DNA from: an uncultured Eubacteriales bacterium
GTDB lineage: Bacteria > Bacillota > Clostridia > Oscillospirales > Oscillospiraceae
Length of the DNA stretch: 21,214 nt
NCBI GenBank assembly: GCA_900540635.1
Contig: UQGU01000042.1
Location: forward strand, 1 to 21,214
Reading direction: 5' to 3'
Shown: one piece after another, positions 1-7,438 of the stretch
How positions within the stretch are numbered: the stretch's first letter is position 1
Layout of the letters: every line of letters begins with the position of its first letter
The notes under the pieces: generated by a model
What the model saw: the letters and a program-made list of their open reading frames with translations, nothing else
The model's database searches: none
Told to the model about the DNA's origin: nothing
Translations under genes and position numbers: made by a program

Positions 1-126
1 GTCTTTACGTTATTCAATTTACAAGGTACAGCCGTTCGCGCTCTCGCTTGAACTTATTTATACTACCACAAGCCGTTCAACTTGTCAAGACTCTTTTTTG
101 TCTTTTTCAAGGTTTTTCGGTTCGCA

Positions 127-170
127 GAGCCGCTCTCAGCGCCTCACAGGAGGCGTCTCGCTGACAGCTC
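127..170. repeat. Imperfect palindromic intergenic element
   Basis: Nested inverted repeats are visible: GAGC (127-130) with GCTC (167-170), TCAGCG (136-141) with CGCTGA (159-164), and inside them CGCCTC (140-145) with GAGGCG (150-155) around an ACAG loop. The flanks are T-rich and contain TTGTCAA on both sides (about 82 and 198). It looks like a short dispersed palindromic element rather than a terminator, since no gene end is visible upstream. An open frame runs through it from position 82 but has no ribosome site. Only one copy is in the window, so its repeat nature is inferred. Confidence 0.35.
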
Positions 171-213
171 AGGTATGATATCACCGTTTTTTCATTTTGT
201 CAACCCCCAATTC

Positions 214-242
214 TTGCTTTTTGGAAGGATTTTTGATATGAT
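214..242 (+). promoter_or_regulatory. Promoter of the YdcF-like gene
   Basis: TTGCTT (214-219), a 17-bp spacer, and TATGAT (237-242). Transcription would begin near 249, which places the in-frame ATG at 238 inside the promoter and supports translation from ATG 274. Confidence 0.65.
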
Positions 243-273
243 AGCGAAAATGCATCATGAAAGGATGATTTTC

Positions 274-924
274 ATGGATACGCTTGCCTGTGCGCAGGTT
301 CTCTGGGACTATCTGTGCATGAATCAGCCCCCCAAGAAAGCGGACTGCATCGTGGGCTTCGGCTGCTATAACGAGGATATTCCCCGCCGGGCCGCTCAGC
401 TCTATCGGGATGGTTTTGCCCCCTGGGTGCTCTTTACCGGCGGACTGGGCCGAAACACCGCCCAGATGTGGACGGAAAGCGAGGCCCAACGCTTTGGTCG
501 CATAGCCCTGTCCGAAGGCGTACCGGAAATTGCCCTGCTGCTGGAAACGGAGTCCACCAACACCGCAGAGAACATCGCTTTTACCCGCGACCTGCTGGCG
601 CAAAAGGGCATTGCCGTGTCTTCCATCCTGGGTGTGCACAAGCCCTATATGGAGCGGCGCATCTATGCAGCCTGGAAAAACTACTGGCCCCAGATGCCCT
701 TCTCCGTCACCTCCTACCCGCAAACCATGGAAGAATATCTGAAAGCCAATTCCGCCCGGGACCGTTCGGAACGGGCCACCATTGAAATGCTGGTAGGTGA
801 CTTTCAGCGCATGGATCTCTACGCCAAAAAGGGCTACCAAATCCATCAGGATATCCCAGACTCCGCATGGGATGCCTTTCATTCCCTTGTAGATCTTGGC
901 TACACCGCCCAGCTTGCAAAGTAA
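274..924 (+). CDS. YdcF-like (DUF218) protein
   Basis: This 216-aa protein resembles the YdcF/DUF218 family, whose members bind nucleotide-like ligands or act in envelope sugar metabolism; the exact reaction is generally unknown. Family features are a first beta strand ending in a glycine turn (DCIVGFG, residues 24-30), the LFTGGLG loop (53-59), the acidic ETESTNTAENI stretch (91-101) and a conserved HKPYMERR segment (122-129). I see no membrane segment or signal peptide, so it is probably cytoplasmic, unlike the membrane-anchored SanA branch. ATG 274 follows GAAAGGATG at 259-267 and lies downstream of the promoter at 214-242. In-frame ATGs at 238, 250 and 265 are less likely because 238 falls inside the -10 box. 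The gene is monocistronic and converges with alaA. Confidence 0.85.
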   Translation: MDTLACAQVLWDYLCMNQPPKKADCIVGFGCYNEDIPRRAAQLYRDGFAPWVLFTGGLGRNTAQMWTESEAQRFGRIALSEGVPEIALLLETESTNTAENIAFTRDLLAQKGIAVSSILGVHKPYMERRIYAAWKNYWPQMPFSVTSYPQTMEEYLKANSARDRSERATIEMLVGDFQRMDLYAKKGYQIHQDIPDSAWDAFHSLVDLGYTAQLAK

Positions 925-928
925 CGGA

Positions 929-960
929 ATTCCCCCGGATCTGTCGAAATCCGAGGGAAT
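929..960. terminator. Hairpin between convergent genes
   Basis: ATTCCC-C-CGGAT (929-940) pairs with ATCCG-A-GGGAAT (949-960) with one C/A mismatch. It lies between two convergent stop codons. Neither side has a strong T run, so it is a moderate, probably shared terminator. Confidence 0.55.
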
Positions 961-963
961 GCT

Positions 964-2172
964 TTATCTTCTATGCTCGTCCAGGAATTCACCCAGGGAG
1001 GCCATGGCAGCTGTGATCCGCTCCGGTTCCGGCAGCATGACGATGCGGAAGCGCAGATCCTCAAACCAGTCAAAGCCGTGGCCGGGGATGACCAGAATGT
1101 GCTTCTCATGGAGGAACTTCATGGCAAAGTCCTCATCGCTTTCAAAATCAAACACGCCTGTCTCCAGGCCCGGGAACAGGTAAAACGCAGCCCGGTTGGG
1201 GACCAAGGTCACGCCGGGGATTTTGCGCAGTCCCTCCACTGTGGCCTTGCTCTGCTCATAGAGCCGCCCGCCGGGAAGCATCATGGTCCGGGTGCTGTCC
1301 CGATCCTGCAAGGCCGCGGGGATGACCAGCTGGGTCAGGGTATTGCCGCACAGACGCATGGAAGCCAAGGCCGTCACGCCCTGCTCCACCTCGGCAAGCT
1401 CTGCCTTCGGGCCGGAAAATACCATCCAGCCGCAGCGGAAGCCGCAGATGATGTGAGATTTGGACAGGCCGTTAAACGTCACGCAGGGAAGGTCCGGTGC
1501 CAGCGCCGCCATGGAATAGGTAGGCGCATTTTCAAGGGTCAACCGATCGTAAATTTCGTCCGCAAGCAGCAAGAGGTGGTTCTCCCGGGCAAGCTGGGCA
1601 ATGGCCAGCAGCGTCTCCTTGCTGTAGATCGCGCCGGTTGGGTTATTGGGGTTGATCACCAGAATTGCCTTGGTGCAGCCGGTGATCTTGGCGCGCATAT
1701 CCTCCAAATCCGGATTCCAGGCATTTTGCGGGTCACAGCGGTAATAGACAGGCTTGCCACCGCCGAGATAGGTATTGTTGCTCCAAAGAGAATAGCAGGG
1801 AGACGGAACAAGGACCTCGTCGCCGGTGCCCACCAGGGCGGACATCAGCATAGAGACTGCCTCGCTGACACCGTTGCAAATATAGATATCCTCCGGCGTG
1901 ATACCCTGAATGCCGCAGCTCTTGTGATATTCCAAAATTGTCTGCCGCGCTGCCGCCATACCCCGCACATCGCAATAGGGCACAGCCTTATCCACATTTT
2001 CCAGCAGTGCCTGCCGGACACTCTGGGGCATTTGGAAGCCGAAATTCCCCGGGTTGCCCGTGTTCAGCCGCAGCACGGGGGTACCGGCGGCCTGCATCCG
2101 CAGGGCTTCAACATACAGCGGGCCCCGAATGTCCGAATGGACATGGGTCAGTCGGTCTGATTTCAGTATCAT
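964..2172 (-). CDS. alaA: Glutamate-pyruvate aminotransferase (AlaA-like)
   Basis: This 402-aa fold-type I PLP enzyme closely follows the AlaA (YfbQ) pattern. AlaA moves the amino group from glutamate to pyruvate to give alanine and 2-oxoglutarate in the cytoplasm. Visible landmarks are the N-terminal DIRGP segment (14-18), LNTGNP (36-41), NPNNPTGA (174-181), the LLADEIYDR strand with PLP-contacting Asp205 and Tyr208, FNGLSKSHIICGFRCGWM with the Schiff-base Lys238 and phosphate-binding Arg246, and FRIVMLP with substrate-carboxylate Arg376. Length is typical. The ATG at 2172 follows AAGGATG; the upstream in-frame ATG at 2235 lies before the promoter -10 box and is rejected. An alanine racemase is encoded divergently nearby, so L-alanine made here could feed D-alanine synthesis (inference). 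A related transaminase specificity cannot be excluded. Confidence 0.93.
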   Translation of the reverse strand: MILKSDRLTHVHSDIRGPLYVEALRMQAAGTPVLRLNTGNPGNFGFQMPQSVRQALLENVDKAVPYCDVRGMAAARQTILEYHKSCGIQGITPEDIYICNGVSEAVSMLMSALVGTGDEVLVPSPCYSLWSNNTYLGGGKPVYYRCDPQNAWNPDLEDMRAKITGCTKAILVINPNNPTGAIYSKETLLAIAQLARENHLLLLADEIYDRLTLENAPTYSMAALAPDLPCVTFNGLSKSHIICGFRCGWMVFSGPKAELAEVEQGVTALASMRLCGNTLTQLVIPAALQDRDSTRTMMLPGGRLYEQSKATVEGLRKIPGVTLVPNRAAFYLFPGLETGVFDFESDEDFAMKFLHEKHILVIPGHGFDWFEDLRFRIVMLPEPERITAAMASLGEFLDEHRR

Positions 2173-2217
2173 TCTTTTCTCATCCTTCCGGTGTTGGAGA
2201 ATTGCAAATTTCAGTTT

Positions 2218-2245
2218 ATTATAGCACCGATTCACAAAAGCGCAA
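2218..2245 (-). promoter_or_regulatory. Promoter of alaA
   Basis: On the minus strand TTGCGC (2245-2240), a 16-bp spacer, and a perfect TATAAT (2223-2218). The leader is about 40 nt. Confidence 0.65.
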
Positions 2246-2253
2246 TAAAAACT

Positions 2254-2859
2254 TCATTTTAAGTCCAGCCGTGTACGCAGCCAGTCCAATACATAGTACA
2301 TGGTTTCATACCGGATATATGCCAGAGCGTTTTCGTCCCATAGATAGCGGATCTGCGGAGAAAACTCCTCATCCCCCGCCCAGAAAAACAGGGCCAGCTC
2401 CAGATCCTCAAACACCGGCAGCGCATAGGCAATGTCCGCGCCCTTCAGCGGTCTGCCGCCCATTTTTTCCAGCGCTGCCCGGTATTCCGCCGGGGCTCTC
2501 TGGGCAAACTCCGCCAAGACATCCCTGCTCTCCATGAGGTTCTGGTGAAACTGGAGGCCGAAGTCCGTCATATTCTTCCACACGCCGGTGATTTTGCGGT
2601 CCTCGCGGCTGTCGCAGACGAGGTCAAAAATGCTGAGCACCTCATCGAAGCTGTTTCCGTCTACCCACACGTCGCCGTCCTTGCGTTCCAAATCGCCGGT
2701 CCTGTGAGCAATTCGGTAGGGCGCCCCCAGGAAGGATGTATACAGATAATCCGAATCCATGGGCAAATGCAGCTTTTCAGCCAGAGCATTCTGGTCATAG
2801 GACAGAAAAATCTGCTTCGCGCTCTGGGCCTGGACCGCATAATTATTCCTTCGTTCCAT
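2254..2859 (-). CDS. DUF3786-like protein
   Basis: This 201-aa protein has no membrane segment or signal peptide and is probably cytoplasmic. It resembles DUF3786 proteins of anaerobic bacteria, which have no established function. Visible features are an N-terminal helical part leading to the YLYTSFLGAPYRI strand pair (a hydrophobic stretch plus a GxxYRI turn), a central FDEVLSIFDLVCDS helix, and a C-terminal WAGDEEFSPQIRYLWDE segment rich in acidic and aromatic residues. No conserved cysteine cluster is evident. ATG 2859 follows a strong AGGAGGTG. The in-frame ATG at 2904 is upstream of the -10 box and rejected. It lies 81 bp before alaA, which has its own promoter, so co-transcription is possible but not required. 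Confidence 0.75.
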   Translation of the reverse strand: MERRNNYAVQAQSAKQIFLSYDQNALAEKLHLPMDSDYLYTSFLGAPYRIAHRTGDLERKDGDVWVDGNSFDEVLSIFDLVCDSREDRKITGVWKNMTDFGLQFHQNLMESRDVLAEFAQRAPAEYRAALEKMGGRPLKGADIAYALPVFEDLELALFFWAGDEEFSPQIRYLWDENALAYIRYETMYYVLDWLRTRLDLK

Positions 2860-2884
2860 AGAAACACCTCCTGCTTCTATGGAG

Positions 2885-2913
2885 AGTATAGCATAGCCGG
2901 GCAAAAATGTCGA
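2885..2913 (-). promoter_or_regulatory. Promoter of the DUF3786 gene
   Basis: On the minus strand TCGACA (2913-2908), a 17-bp spacer, and TATACT (2890-2885). It is back to back with the alr promoter, whose -35 starts 48 bp away. Confidence 0.65.
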
Positions 2914-2961
2914 GGGCTGGGTTCTCTTCCCATTTTAAACCTTAAAAAAATCTTCTTCCGG

Positions 2962-2990
2962 TTGCCTTTTCGGACAATCAGTGGTAAAAT
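2962..2990 (+). promoter_or_regulatory. Promoter of the alr-capA-capA operon
   Basis: TTGCCT (2962-2967), a 17-bp spacer, and TAAAAT (2985-2990). Predicted transcription start is near 2997, so the leader before the TTG start codon at 3014 would be only about 15-17 nt. Confidence 0.65.
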
Positions 2991-3013
2991 GGGAAAGAGT
3001 TTAGCGAAATGAG

Positions 3014-4180
3014 TTGATTTACTTGCATTATGACAATACCCAGGTAGTCATTGACCTGGATGCGATTGAAAAAAACATAGACGCAGTTCGGGAGAAAACC
3101 GGGCTGCCCATTATGGCCATCATCAAAGCCGATGCCTACGGTCACGGGGCCATTCAGGTGGCCCGGCTTCTGGAGCACAAATGCGACTTCTTCGGCGTCA
3201 GCTCCATGCTGGAAGCCATGGAGCTCCGGCGGGCGGGGCTGCAAACGCCCATCCTGATTCTGGGCTACACCCCGGTGGCCGCATACCCCACCGCCATCCG
3301 TCAGGGAATCCGCCCCTCCATCTTCCACTATGAGGATGCGCTGGCCCTATCCCAGGCCGCCCAGGACGCCGGGCTCACAGACGTGCCGTTTCACTTCGCC
3401 CTGGATACCGGCATGAGCCGCATCGGCTTCCAGGCCACTGCTGCCGCCGCAGACCAGTGCGCCCGCATTGCCGCCCTGCCCTGCATAAAAGCAGAGGGGC
3501 TCTTCACCCACTTTGCCACGGCGGACAGCGCCGATCTGACCCGGGCAAAACGCCAGGCAGAGCTTTTCTACCGCTTTGACGATATGCTCCGGCAGCGGGG
3601 AGTAGAGATTCCCATCCGCCACCTGGACAACTCCGCCGGTATCATGAACTTTGACCACCCCTGCGAGATGGTCCGGTCCGGCATTATCACCTACGGCCTC
3701 TACCCCAGCGACGAGGTGGACCCCGGCGCGCTCTCTCTGACCCCTGCCCTGTCCTGGAAGTGCCGCATCACCCACCTGAAGCTTCTGGAGGCCGGCCGGG
3801 AAATCAGCTACGGCGGCACCTATGTGACGACACACCCCACCCGTGTGGCAACCATCCCCGTTGGCTACGCCGACGGCTACCGCAGGAGCCTATCCGGAAA
3901 GTTCTATGTGCTGATTCGCGGAAAGAAAGCGCCGATTCTGGGCCGGGTCTGTATGGACCAGCTCATGGTGGATGTAACCGACATTCCGGATGTGCAGCTG
4001 GAAGACCCAGTGGTGCTGATTGGCCGCTCCGGCAACGAATGCATCACCGTGGAGCAGATTGCCGCAGCAGCGGACAGCTTCAATTATGAATTCGTCTGCG
4101 GCATCAGCCGCCGGGTTCCCCGCATCTATATGCAGGGCGGCCGGGTGGTCAACGAGGTCCGGTATCTGCTGGATACGTAA
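3014..4180 (+). CDS. alr: Alanine racemase
   Basis: A PLP enzyme of 388 aa that interconverts L- and D-alanine for peptidoglycan. The fold-type III barrel starts with VVIDLDAIEKNI (11-22). Lys38 in AIIKADAYGHG is the PLP lysine, LDTGMSRIGF (130-139) supplies a PLP-contacting Arg136, and EISYGGTY carries the second catalytic base Tyr266. GYADGYRR (284-291) and GRVCMDQLMVD (310-320) are family signatures. Length is normal. An in-frame stop at 3002-3004 means the start must be TTG 3014 (or TTG 3023); no ATG or GTG is available. No clear Shine-Dalgarno lies at normal spacing. It is first in an operon with two capA genes, 24 bp before the first. D-alanine supply for the envelope is the established role of the family; a link to the CapA proteins is inference. 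Confidence 0.95.
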   Translation: MIYLHYDNTQVVIDLDAIEKNIDAVREKTGLPIMAIIKADAYGHGAIQVARLLEHKCDFFGVSSMLEAMELRRAGLQTPILILGYTPVAAYPTAIRQGIRPSIFHYEDALALSQAAQDAGLTDVPFHFALDTGMSRIGFQATAAAADQCARIAALPCIKAEGLFTHFATADSADLTRAKRQAELFYRFDDMLRQRGVEIPIRHLDNSAGIMNFDHPCEMVRSGIITYGLYPSDEVDPGALSLTPALSWKCRITHLKLLEAGREISYGGTYVTTHPTRVATIPVGYADGYRRSLSGKFYVLIRGKKAPILGRVCMDQLMVDVTDIPDVQLEDPVVLIGRSGNECITVEQIAAAADSFNYEFVCGISRRVPRIYMQGGRVVNEVRYLLDT

Positions 4181-4204
4181 GTTCAATCATAACGGAGGTC
4201 TTTC

Positions 4205-5599
4205 ATGTCCCGTCAACAACGTTCCCCAATAATTCAAATTCTGCTGGTACTCATCGCCGTTCTATTTGTAGCGGATGTGATCGTGATCGGGCTTTGCCTG
4301 AAAACACCCGGCAGCACAAAATCGAATCAGAAGCCCTCTGCTTCTCAGGGCAATTCCAATACACCGTCCCCCACGGATGGCACGGAAGTGCCAACGGAGG
4401 AAACACCTCAGCTGGTTTCTACTGCCACAGTGCTCTCCACCGGCGACATCCTCATGCACGGCAAGGTCATCAACTCCGGCAAGCAAGATGACAGCAGCTA
4501 CAATTTCGATTCCATTTTCCAATATGTCAAATCCTATTCCCAGGCTGCGGATTTCTCCGTCGCCAACCTGGAGACCACCCTGTGCGGTACGGACAACGGC
4601 TACGCCTACGCCGGAAACCCAAAATTCAACTGCCCCGATGCCATTGTGGACAGCTTGAAGGGGGCGGGCTTTGATATGCTGCTCACCGCCAACAACCACG
4701 CAGACGACACCTCCCTTGTGGGCTACAAGCGGACGCTGAACGTCGTCCGTGAAAAGGGATTGGACACCCTCGGGACCTATCTCTCCGCCGATGAACAGAA
4801 ATGGACCATTGAAGAGGTCAACGGCATCAAGATCGGCATGGTGTGCTACACCTATTCCGATGGTTTCAGTCAAAACGGCTATCCCCTGCTGAATTACAAC
4901 GAAGTAGGCGAAAACGGCATTCTGAACTACTTTACCTATGACAAGCTTCCGGAATTCTACACCCAGCTCCAGGGCTATCTGGATGAGATGAAATCCGCCG
5001 GGGCCGAGGCCACGGTCGTCTACCTTCACTGGGGTGAAGAATACAAATGGAAAACCGGTGAGGGCCCCAACGCCAACCAGACTGCCATGGCTCAAAAGCT
5101 CTGCGACATGGGTGTGGATGTGATCGTCGGCGGTCACCCCCATGTGGTGCAGCCCGTAGACCTGCTGCAAAGCGGCACGGATGCCGAACACAAAACCATT
5201 GTCCTCTACTCCATGGGCAACGCCGTTTCCAACCAGCGCAAGGAGGAAATGCAGCAGAGCGAACCCACCGGCCATACCGAAGACGGCGTGCTCTTCTGCG
5301 TTACCTTTGCCAAATACTCCGACGGCAGCGTGTGCGTAGACAGCGCGGAGCTGATCCCCACCTGGGTGAATATGCACGCCAATTCCGGCACCACGGAGTA
5401 CAACATTCTGCCCCTGGAAGAATCCACCGCAGCCCAATGGCAGGCCCAATTCGGTTTGACGGATACCCAGCTGGCAAACGCCAAGGCGTCCTTTGACCGA
5501 ACCCAGGCGCTGACCCTGACGGGCATGGAAAAGGTGCAGAGCTACCTGGCCCAGCAGAAGCAGCCTCAAGAAAATCTCCCCCTGGACAATGCCGCATAA
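4205..5599 (+). CDS. CapA-family membrane-anchored metallophosphatase, copy 1
   Basis: This 464-aa protein has an N-terminal membrane segment (about 9-31), a Ser/Thr/Pro linker (about 34-70), then one PGA_cap domain outside the membrane. The domain carries the calcineurin-like metal motifs: STGDILMH (Asp81, His85), VANLET (Asn121, Glu123), TANNH (Asn163-His165), YLHWGEEY (His275) and VGGHPHV (His311, His313). CapA/PgsA proteins are linked to poly-gamma-glutamate capsule assembly, but many Clostridia carry solitary members of unknown role, and no pgsB or pgsC lies nearby. I therefore call only a secreted, anchored CapA-like hydrolase. ATG 4205 follows CGGAGG. It is the middle gene of alr-capA-capA. 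Its next neighbour is a paralogue with the same layout and many shared segments, indicating tandem duplication. Confidence 0.88.
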   Translation: MSRQQRSPIIQILLVLIAVLFVADVIVIGLCLKTPGSTKSNQKPSASQGNSNTPSPTDGTEVPTEETPQLVSTATVLSTGDILMHGKVINSGKQDDSSYNFDSIFQYVKSYSQAADFSVANLETTLCGTDNGYAYAGNPKFNCPDAIVDSLKGAGFDMLLTANNHADDTSLVGYKRTLNVVREKGLDTLGTYLSADEQKWTIEEVNGIKIGMVCYTYSDGFSQNGYPLLNYNEVGENGILNYFTYDKLPEFYTQLQGYLDEMKSAGAEATVVYLHWGEEYKWKTGEGPNANQTAMAQKLCDMGVDVIVGGHPHVVQPVDLLQSGTDAEHKTIVLYSMGNAVSNQRKEEMQQSEPTGHTEDGVLFCVTFAKYSDGSVCVDSAELIPTWVNMHANSGTTEYNILPLEESTAAQWQAQFGLTDTQLANAKASFDRTQALTLTGMEKVQSYLAQQKQPQENLPLDNAA

Positions 5600-5614
5600 C
5601 AAAGGAGAAGACAA

Positions 5615-7024
5615 ATGCCAAAACGACTGAAAAATACCCGGGGCTCTGCCCTGGTTGCTGTGCTCATCATCCTCATTGCGGTGCTGCTGATTGCCAATGC
5701 AGCCGTGATCTACCTGCATCTTCAGACTTCAAGCAGCACCGGCCCCGCCGTGCAGCCCACGGAAGCCACCACAGAAGCCACCGTCCCCACCACAGAGGAA
5801 ACCGAGCCCCCTACCACCACCATGCCGGAGCCGGAGCATGTGGTCTCCACAGCCACCATTCTCTCCACCGGCGATCTGGTCATGCACAAGCCCGTCTTCG
5901 ATACGGGTCTGCAAAAGGACGGCAGCTATAACTTCGACAGCATCTTCAAATATGCTGCCGACTATGTAACCGCTGCGGACTTCGCCGTAGTCAACCTGGA
6001 AACCACCTTCGCGGGTACGGACAACGGCTACAGCTATTCGGGCTACCCCCACTTCAACTGCCCCGATGCCCTGGCGGACGCCACAAAGAACGCCGGCTTT
6101 GATATGCTGCTCACTGCCAACAATCACAGCTACGACACCACCCTGGTGGGCTATAAGCGCACCCTGGAAGTGGTCCGGGCTACAGGGCAGCAGACCCTGG
6201 GCACCTACCTCTCCCCCGACGAGCAGAAATGGACCATTGAGGATATCAACGGTATCAAAGTGGGTATGCTCTGCTACACCTACGCCACCGGCGTAGATGC
6301 CAAGGGCGCTCCCCAGCTCAATGGCAATGCGCCCATTGCAGAGGCCGGAATCTGCAACTACTTCACCTATGAGAATCTGCCCGCCTTCTACAGTGAAGTG
6401 GAGGGCTATCTGGACGAGATGAAAGCCGCCGGGGCCGAAGCCACGATGATCTATATGCACTGGGGTGTGGAATACGTCACCTATGCCCGAGAGCAGGAGC
6501 AGGCCATTGCCCAGCAGCTTTGCGATATGGGGATTGACGTCATCGTCGGCGGTCATCCCCACGTCGTTGAGCCTGTGGACCTGCTGCAAAGCACCGTTGA
6601 CCCGGAGCACAAGACGGTCATTCTCTATTCCATGGGCAATGCGGTTTCCAACCAGCGTCTGGGCAACATCAGCTATGTGTCCACCCCCCACACCGAGGAC
6701 GGCGTGCTGTTCAGCGTCACCTTCTCCAAATACTCCGATGATACCGTATACCTGGAAGGGGTCGACCTGATTCCCACCTGGGTAAACCTGAATTCCAACG
6801 ACGGCTCCCGGCAGTATAACATCGTCCCCCTGGTTGACGACATCCGGGACCAGTGGATGGAAAAATTCAACATGACGGAAAACCAGTTCAATTCCGCCCA
6901 GCGCTCCTATGACCGGACGGAGGAGATCGTAGGCGAGGGGCTCGCCAAGGCCCAGGCGTATCTCGCCGGCGCCAAGCAGACCCGCGAGGAGAACTATCTG
7001 CTGGCAGTCCAGAATCCCGGTTAA
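5615..7024 (+). CDS. CapA-family membrane-anchored metallophosphatase, copy 2
   Basis: This 469-aa paralogue of the preceding gene starts 15 bp after it with an AAGGAG site. It has a membrane segment (about 12-34), a longer Thr/Glu/Pro-rich linker (about 38-76), and a PGA_cap domain with the same metal motifs: STGDLVMH (Asp87, His91), VNLET (Asn127, Glu129), TANNH (169-171), MHWGVEY (His282) and VGGHPHVVEP (His314, His316). Linkers and C-termini differ most while the core blocks are near identical, as expected for a tandem duplication followed by divergence. All metal ligands are kept in both copies, so neither looks like an inactive remnant. The substrate is unknown. It is last in the operon, followed by a strong terminator 15 bp past the stop. 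Confidence 0.88.
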   Translation: MPKRLKNTRGSALVAVLIILIAVLLIANAAVIYLHLQTSSSTGPAVQPTEATTEATVPTTEETEPPTTTMPEPEHVVSTATILSTGDLVMHKPVFDTGLQKDGSYNFDSIFKYAADYVTAADFAVVNLETTFAGTDNGYSYSGYPHFNCPDALADATKNAGFDMLLTANNHSYDTTLVGYKRTLEVVRATGQQTLGTYLSPDEQKWTIEDINGIKVGMLCYTYATGVDAKGAPQLNGNAPIAEAGICNYFTYENLPAFYSEVEGYLDEMKAAGAEATMIYMHWGVEYVTYAREQEQAIAQQLCDMGIDVIVGGHPHVVEPVDLLQSTVDPEHKTVILYSMGNAVSNQRLGNISYVSTPHTEDGVLFSVTFSKYSDDTVYLEGVDLIPTWVNLNSNDGSRQYNIVPLVDDIRDQWMEKFNMTENQFNSAQRSYDRTEEIVGEGLAKAQAYLAGAKQTREENYLLAVQNPG

Positions 7025-7039
7025 AACCATTCAGTGCCC

Positions 7040-7081
7040 AAACAGGCCGTGTCTGAAATTCAGGCACGGCCTGTTTCTTCG
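7040..7081 (+). terminator. Terminator of the alr-capA-capA operon
   Basis: A 12-bp perfect stem, AAACAGGCCGTG (7040-7051) with CACGGCCTGTTT (7065-7076), followed by TTTCTTC. The loop can itself pair CTGAA with TTCAG. Confidence 0.85.
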
Positions 7082-7118
7082 ACATTTTTCGTGCCTTTTC
7101 GATTTTATCATTGAAATA

Positions 7119-7147
7119 TTGACAAATGAGCGCATACGTTGTACAAT
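7119..7147 (+). promoter_or_regulatory. Near-consensus promoter of the small HTH gene
   Basis: A perfect TTGACA (7119-7124), a 17-bp spacer, and TACAAT (7142-7147). This is one of the closest matches to the sigma-A consensus in the window. Confidence 0.8.
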
Positions 7148-7190
7148 AAGTTGCATAAAGCAGCAATCGGGCTCAAGGAGGTTCGCTGAA

Positions 7191-7379
7191 ATGATTCTGA
7201 CCCATCCGGAGCAATATATGTCCACCAGGGAGGCTGCGTTCCTCTGGGGCTACCCCCAGAATACCGTCAGCCGCTGGTGTCAAACCGGCAAAATTCCAGG
7301 TGCGGAACAGGTTGCTCCCTATAGTCCCTGGCTCATCCCGCGCAATGCCCCCTGCCCCAGTCCCAAAAAAGGCAAATAA
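7191..7379 (+). CDS. Small helix-turn-helix DNA-binding protein
   Basis: A 62-aa protein made almost entirely of one excisionase/MerR-like winged helix-turn-helix. Residues 10-32 (starting MSTREAAFLWGY and ending in the recognition helix NTVSRWCQTG) form the HTH, IPGAEQ leads to the wing, and WLIPRNAP ends it, matching the usual 'GRIPGA...W.IP..A.KP' pattern of small Firmicutes HTH proteins. The tail SPKKGK is basic. ATG 7191 follows AAGGAGG at good spacing, with a near-consensus promoter starting 72 bp upstream of the ATG. No integrase, recombinase or phage gene is nearby, so an excisionase role has no support here; a small regulator is more likely. Its targets are unknown. Confidence 0.8.
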   Translation: MILTHPEQYMSTREAAFLWGYPQNTVSRWCQTGKIPGAEQVAPYSPWLIPRNAPCPSPKKGK

Positions 7380-7380
7380 A

Positions 7381-7426
7381 AACGCTCCCACGAGAGATCT
7401 TCACCCTTTCGTGGGAACGTTTTTTC
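7381..7426. terminator. Bidirectional terminator between the HTH and MATE genes
   Basis: AACG-C-TCCCACGA (7381-7393) pairs with TCGTGGGA-A-CGTT (7409-7421). A T run follows on the plus strand (7420-7425), and an A run precedes it (7378-7382), which serves the leftward MATE gene. Confidence 0.85.
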
Positions 7427-7438
7427 TATAAAGCGAAC

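Noticed and set aside
82..273. N-terminal extension of the YdcF-like gene to position 82
   Set aside because: The extension has no family similarity or ribosome site and would begin upstream of the predicted promoter.
4205..7024. Poly-gamma-glutamate capsule operon
   Set aside because: Only CapA-type proteins are present; the ligase and membrane partners (PgsB/CapB, PgsC/CapC) are missing, and solitary CapA homologues are common.
4262..7030. Long antisense frames opposite both capA genes
   Set aside because: Glycine- and valine-rich mirror translations typical of GC-rich genes; no start signals, and both sense frames are clear CapA proteins.
7191..7379. Phage or ICE excisionase
   Set aside because: The HTH resembles excisionases, but no integrase, attachment site or other mobile gene is nearby.
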